Shown: positions 15,261 through 19,055 of the stretch, in pieces
How positions within the stretch are numbered: the first letter of the stretch is position 1
Layout of the letters: every line of letters begins with the position of its first letter
Assembly (NCBI GenBank): GCA_026985945.1
Contig: JALSPN010000030.1
Coordinates: 1 to 19,055, forward strand
Source of the DNA: Thermodesulfobacteriales bacterium
GTDB taxonomy: Bacteria > Desulfobacterota > Thermodesulfobacteria > Thermodesulfobacteriales > Thermodesulfatatoraceae
DNA length: 19,055 bases
Direction of reading: 5' to 3'
Position numbers and translations under genes: made by a program
Notes under the pieces: generated by a model
Databases searched by the model: none
Told to the model about the DNA's origin: nothing
The model's input: the letters and a program-made list of their open reading frames with translations, nothing else

Positions 15261-18083
15261 ATGGCGGAGAAGGCGGACTGGAAGGAAACCCTAAATCTTC
15301 CTCAAACGGCATTTCCCATGAAGGCTAATCTGGCCAAAAGGGAGCCGGAATTCCTGAAATACTGGGAAGAAATTGATCTTTACCAGAAAATGCTGGTATA
15401 TCGCCAAAATGCTCCTTTATTTATCCTCCATGATGGCCCCCCTTATGCCAACGGCCATATCCACATGGGGACCGCCCTCAATAAGGTCCTTAAGGATTTC
15501 ATTATCAAAAGCCGCCGCATGGCTGGTTACAACTGTCCTTACGTGCCTGGCTGGGATTGTCACGGATTACCCATCGAGCTCAACGTGGAAAAGGAGCTTA
15601 AGGTCAAACGGGGCGAACTTCCAAAGCTTACCGTCCGAAAACACTGTCGCGAATATGCCAAATGCTGGATAGAAATTCAGCGAGAAGAGTTTAAACGCTT
15701 AGGGGTAATCGGAGACTGGGAGCATCCCTACCTGACCATGAGCTATGATTACGAGGCCACTATTGCCCGGGAATTTGTGCGCTTTTTGAGCAAGGGCGAT
15801 GTTTACCGGCGCAAAAAACCTGTCTACTGGTGTATTCATTGCGTAACGGCCCTGGCTGAAGCCGAGGTGGAATACGAAAAGCATCGTTCCCCCTCCATTT
15901 ACGTAAAATTCCCCCTCAAGGAAGATGCCCTGGCGGTGCTCCCTGAAGAAGCCCGGAAATATCCGGTCTCCATCCTGATCTGGACCACCACGCCCTGGAC
16001 CCTGCCGGCCAACCTGGCCGTAGCCCTTCACCCGGATTTTGATTACGTGGTGGTAGAACTTGAAGGGGAGGCCTTTCTCCTGGCTGAAGGTCGTCTTTCT
16101 TCTCTTGTGGCTGAGCTGGGGCTTGAGAAGGTTCCGTCCATTCTCTGCCGCCTTAAAGGCCCGGAGCTTGAAGGCAAACACGCGGCACATCCCTTCCTCA
16201 AGCGCGATTCCTTAATCGTCCTGGCCGATTACGTGACCCTTGAGGCCGGAACAGGTTGTGTGCATATTGCTCCAGGCCACGGTGAGGAGGACTACGAGAC
16301 CGGCCTGCGTTATGGGCTTGAGGTGTATTCCCCGGTGGATGCCGAAGGCCGTTTTGAAAAAGACCTTCCCGAAATAGGGGGAGAAAATATCTATAAGGCC
16401 AACCCCAAAATCATCTCTCTTCTCAAAGAAAAGGGGCGTTTACTTTTCGTTTCTGAAATCGAACACAGCTATCCCCATTGCTGGCGGTGTAAAAAACCCG
16501 TCATCTTTAGGGCCACAGAGCAGTGGTTTATCTCCATGGAGGCCCACGACTTGCGCAAGAAGGCCCTGGAATGGATCGATAAAGTCCGCTGGATCCCTCG
16601 CTGGGGAAAAGACCGCATCCGAGGCATGGTAGAAAGACGTCCGGATTGGTGCCTTTCCCGCCAGCGAGCCTGGGGGGTTCCCATTACCGTCTTTACCTGT
16701 CAGGATTGCGGAGAAATCCTTAAAGAAGGGCGCCTTTACGAAAAGGTGCTTGAGCTTTTTGAGAAACACGGGGCTGATATCTGGTTCGAAAGGGAGGTTT
16801 CAGAACTCCTGCCAGAAGGGACCACCTGCCCTCGTTGCGGGGGGCAGAACTTCCGCAAGGAAGAAGATATCCTGGATGTCTGGTTTGATTCCGGAGTCTC
16901 TTTTGCGGCGGTGCTTGAAAGGCGTTCGGAGTTAAAATTTCCTGCCGAACTTTATCTGGAAGGCTCTGATCAACATCGGGGCTGGTTTCAAAGCTCTCTG
17001 CTGTGTGCGGTGGGCACCAGGGGGCGTGCTCCTTACGAAGCCGTCCTCACCCACGGTTTCGTGGTGGATGGCAAAGGTCGCAAAATGTCCAAATCCCTTG
17101 GTAACGTGATCCCTCCTGAAAAGATTATCAAACGCTATGGAGCCGAAATTTTACGCCTCTGGGTGGCGGCAGAGGATTACCGGGATGACATTCGCCTCTC
17201 TGATGAAATTCTTTCGCGCCTTACGGAGGCGTATCGCAAGATCCGCAATACCTGTCGCTTCATGCTGGGGAATCTCTACGATTTCAGCCCGGAAGAAGAC
17301 CTGATCCCGGTTGAAGATTTGCCGGAATTTGAGCGCTATCTCCTCTTTCGTCTCTCACAGCTCATATCCCGCTGCCTTAAGGCCTATGAAAACTACGATT
17401 TCCACCTGGTAACCCATGGAATTCACCAATTTTGTGCCGTGGATCTCTCAGCCATCTTTATAGATGTCAGCCGTGACACCCTTTATTGCGAAAGGCCGGA
17501 ATCTTTCGCCCGTCGAGCCGCCCAGACGGTGCTTTACCACGCCCTTTATTCCCTGACTCTTCTCATGGCACCTATCCTTTCCTTTACCGCGGAAGAAATC
17601 TGGCATTATTTGCCGGGGGAAGGGAAGGCCGAAAGTGTTCACCTGATGGATTTTCCGAAACCACCCCTGCCGGAGGTGGAAGAAGCTTTCCAGCAAAAAT
17701 GGGAAAGGCTCTTTGAGCTGCGTTCAGAAATAACAAAGGCCCTGGAAATTGCACGTCAGGAGGCCAAAATCATCGGAAATTCGCTGGAAGCGGCCCTGGT
17801 CCTTTCTACCAGGGACGAAGAACTTCAAAGCTTTCTCAGAGAAAACCAGGGGCTCCTTACCTATCTAGCCATCGTTTCAGACCTTAAGGTTGAAGGGCAG
17901 ATTTCGCCTGAAGAAGGAGAGGTCTTTTTCAAGAGCGAAGAAATTCCGGGCTTTGAGGTTCTGGTGCGGAGAGCTCCGGGGAAGAAGTGCGAACGCTGCT
18001 GGAAATGGAGCCCTACCGTGGGAACAAAAGAAGATTATCCTGAGATCTGTGAGAGATGTTATCAGGTGCTAAAAGGAGGATAA
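15261..18083 (+). CDS. ileS: Isoleucyl-tRNA synthetase
   Basis: This enzyme charges tRNA-Ile with isoleucine in the cytoplasm. The 940-residue protein shows the HIGH-type motif in GPPYANGHIHMG (His66 to Gly70), the WTTTPWTLPANLAV editing-domain segment and KMSKS at 608-612 followed by LGN. A C-terminal zinc ribbon has Cys910, Cys913, Cys930 and Cys933. A second pair of CxxC motifs (TCQDC and TCPRC) sits in the insertion ahead of EEDILDVWFDSG and may bind another zinc. Length and the C-terminal ribbon mark the common bacterial type. The ATG has GAGGTG 4-10 bases upstream. A 48-base gap separates it from the kinase gene, with no recognisable terminator or promoter. It overlaps lspA, a pairing seen in many bacteria. 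Confidence 0.98.
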   Translation: MAEKADWKETLNLPQTAFPMKANLAKREPEFLKYWEEIDLYQKMLVYRQNAPLFILHDGPPYANGHIHMGTALNKVLKDFIIKSRRMAGYNCPYVPGWDCHGLPIELNVEKELKVKRGELPKLTVRKHCREYAKCWIEIQREEFKRLGVIGDWEHPYLTMSYDYEATIAREFVRFLSKGDVYRRKKPVYWCIHCVTALAEAEVEYEKHRSPSIYVKFPLKEDALAVLPEEARKYPVSILIWTTTPWTLPANLAVALHPDFDYVVVELEGEAFLLAEGRLSSLVAELGLEKVPSILCRLKGPELEGKHAAHPFLKRDSLIVLADYVTLEAGTGCVHIAPGHGEEDYETGLRYGLEVYSPVDAEGRFEKDLPEIGGENIYKANPKIISLLKEKGRLLFVSEIEHSYPHCWRCKKPVIFRATEQWFISMEAHDLRKKALEWIDKVRWIPRWGKDRIRGMVERRPDWCLSRQRAWGVPITVFTCQDCGEILKEGRLYEKVLELFEKHGADIWFEREVSELLPEGTTCPRCGGQNFRKEEDILDVWFDSGVSFAAVLERRSELKFPAELYLEGSDQHRGWFQSSLLCAVGTRGRAPYEAVLTHGFVVDGKGRKMSKSLGNVIPPEKIIKRYGAEILRLWVAAEDYRDDIRLSDEILSRLTEAYRKIRNTCRFMLGNLYDFSPEEDLIPVEDLPEFERYLLFRLSQLISRCLKAYENYDFHLVTHGIHQFCAVDLSAIFIDVSRDTLYCERPESFARRAAQTVLYHALYSLTLLMAPILSFTAEEIWHYLPGEGKAESVHLMDFPKPPLPEVEEAFQQKWERLFELRSEITKALEIARQEAKIIGNSLEAALVLSTRDEELQSFLRENQGLLTYLAIVSDLKVEGQISPEEGEVFFKSEEIPGFEVLVRRAPGKKCERCWKWSPTVGTKEDYPEICERCYQVLKGG

Positions 18084-18544
18084 AAGGTTTCGGCAATCCC
18101 GTTTTCCTTTTGACTCTGGCAACGGTCCTGGGGCTTGACCAGCTCAGCAAAATTCTGCTGAGGGGATATCTTTCCCCGGCAGAGATAAGGGAAATCATCC
18201 CGGGGTTTTTTAATCTTATTTATCTCTGGAACCCGGGAGTGGCCTTTGGTCTTTTTGCCGAAGATGGCTCGAGGCTCCGTTATTTTGTCGTGGTAGCCAA
18301 TCTTCTGGCAGCGGGGGGGCTGTTCTGGTATTCCCGCCGCCAGAAGAGAATCTCTCAATTTTTCTCCGGGCTCATTGCCGGCGGCGCTCTCGGAAATCTG
18401 ATTGATCGTCTCCTCTATGGGAGGGTCTTTGACTTTCTGGACTTCCACCTGGGGCCTTACCACTGGCCTGCCTTCAACCTGGCTGATGCTGCCATTACCC
18501 TGGGAGTCCTGGGATTTCTCTGGAAGGCCTTTGCCGAGGCTTAA
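18056..18544 (+). CDS. lspA: Lipoprotein signal peptidase (signal peptidase II)
   Basis: LspA is the inner-membrane aspartyl protease that removes signal peptides from lipidated prolipoproteins. In 162 residues it shows DQLSK near 28, WNPGVAFGLF, GALGNLIDRL with catalytic Asp117 and FNLADAAITLG with catalytic Asp144. Four membrane helices are evident (about 15-33, 73-92, 102-117 and 141-158). The start is placed at ATG 18056, inside ileS, giving a 28-base overlap and a positively charged N-terminus. A strong AGGAGG (18074-18079) further on has no ATG, GTG or TTG in this frame at the proper distance, so the exact start is uncertain. It belongs to the same collinear run as ileS. Confidence 0.95.
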   Translation: MLSGAKRRIKGFGNPVFLLTLATVLGLDQLSKILLRGYLSPAEIREIIPGFFNLIYLWNPGVAFGLFAEDGSRLRYFVVVANLLAAGGLFWYSRRQKRISQFFSGLIAGGALGNLIDRLLYGRVFDFLDFHLGPYHWPAFNLADAAITLGVLGFLWKAFAEA

Positions 18545-18577
18545 ACTTTTCCTCTAAGCGGTCGAATTTAAAAAGAC

Positions 18578-19055
18578 ATGGAACTTGAGATCTACTTTTT
18601 TCCACAAATAATTGAGGCGTTTTCCACGGAAAATCAAAAAGAGTTTGAAAGGCGGGTCAAAAGTCGCCTCAAAAGCTACTTTGAAGTGCGAGAAAACCGG
18701 GTCCTCCTTTCAGAGAAAAAAATCTTTCTTTTAAACGAAATTCTGGGAAACCTTAAGAAGATCTGGATTAAAGGAATCCCTCTTCCCTTTTCTTTAGCTC
18801 CCAGGGGTAAAAAAGTCCCTTTTCGACCGGGCAAGGTCTATCTCTCCCCCAAAGAAGCCAACGAGATCAAAAAAATCTACCCCGATGTCATTCTTCTTCC
18901 CTGGGGAGAAGTCTTTGAACTCTTCTTGGCCGAGAGCTACCAGCCAGATGGCCTTTTCACTTTTCGGGATTTTCTTCTCCTTGGGCCTTTTAAACCCTGT
19001 CTTCTCTGCGGGCTGAGGTGGCATGAGCCCCACAAATGTCCCAATCTTAAAGAAA
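18578..19055 (+). CDS. Unrecognised protein with C-terminal zinc-knuckle-like motif (partial, runs off the window)
   Basis: An open frame of 159 codons runs from ATG 18578 to the window end without a stop, in the same direction as lspA and 33 bases behind it. I do not recognise the family. It begins MELEIYFFPQIIEAF, continues with a basic, charged region of Lys/Arg and Glu, then KVYLSPKEANEIKKIYPDV and a segment with ESYQPDGLFTFRDFLLLG. The visible end contains CLLCGLRWHEPHKC, a C-x2-C-x4-H-x4-C spacing identical to a zinc knuckle. No signal peptide or membrane helix is seen, so it is probably cytoplasmic. The ribosome site is poor (AAAAAGAC). Codon use and the uninterrupted frame behind an operon support a real gene. 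No function is assigned. Confidence 0.75.
   Translation, partial: MELEIYFFPQIIEAFSTENQKEFERRVKSRLKSYFEVRENRVLLSEKKIFLLNEILGNLKKIWIKGIPLPFSLAPRGKKVPFRPGKVYLSPKEANEIKKIYPDVILLPWGEVFELFLAESYQPDGLFTFRDFLLLGPFKPCLLCGLRWHEPHKCPNLKE

Noticed and set aside
18794..19033. A minus-strand open frame at the window end
   Set aside because: It is antisense to the better-supported plus-strand frame that follows lspA in the same direction; the product shows no pattern.

Overview
The window looks like ordinary chromosome from an anaerobic, probably thermophilic bacterium of moderate GC content. A four-subunit, archaeal/Thermotoga-type pyruvate:ferredoxin oxidoreductase, an outer membrane (TonB receptor, YfiR-like protein), Lys/Glu-rich proteins and Shine-Dalgarno-led overlapping genes would fit a Thermodesulfobacteriota-like sulfur-metabolising lineage. 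This placement is inference from gene content and general resemblance, not from a marker phylogeny.

Layout. (1) Bases 1-3078, minus strand: a compact four-gene operon for pyruvate:ferredoxin oxidoreductase (gamma, delta, alpha, beta), followed by a GC-rich double hairpin. (2) 3079-3230: a divergent intergenic region with a 12-bp perfect palindrome beside a TATAAT box for the por operon, and a second dyad towards the plus-strand gene. (3) 3231-5035, plus strand: a pentapeptide-repeat/potassium-channel fusion, translationally coupled to an HDOD signalling protein. (4) 5040-6671: a tRNA-Gln(UUG) with its own promoter, followed after 11 bases by an ABC-2 exporter pair; the front of the ATPase gene is clearly more AT-rich than its surroundings. 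(5) 6714-7665: a promoter, rplM-rpsI and a strong terminator. (6) 7671 to the window end: a head-to-tail run of nine genes with tiny gaps or overlaps: argC, truA, an aspartate-type aminotransferase, a TonB-dependent receptor, a YfiR-like periplasmic protein, a hybrid histidine kinase, ileS, lspA and an unrecognised protein with a zinc-knuckle-like motif, cut by the window edge.

How the genes work together. The por operon couples pyruvate and acetyl-CoA through ferredoxin. rplM-rpsI, truA, the tRNA and ileS serve translation, argC and the aminotransferase serve amino-acid synthesis, and lspA matures lipoproteins. The most interesting unit is the receptor-YfiR-kinase cassette (10684-15212), which spans outer membrane, periplasm, inner membrane and cytoplasm in gene order and looks like a dedicated outside-to-inside signalling line feeding a phosphorelay. 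It sits between housekeeping genes with no visible promoter or terminator of its own. No CRISPR array, insertion sequence, integrase or phage gene was seen.
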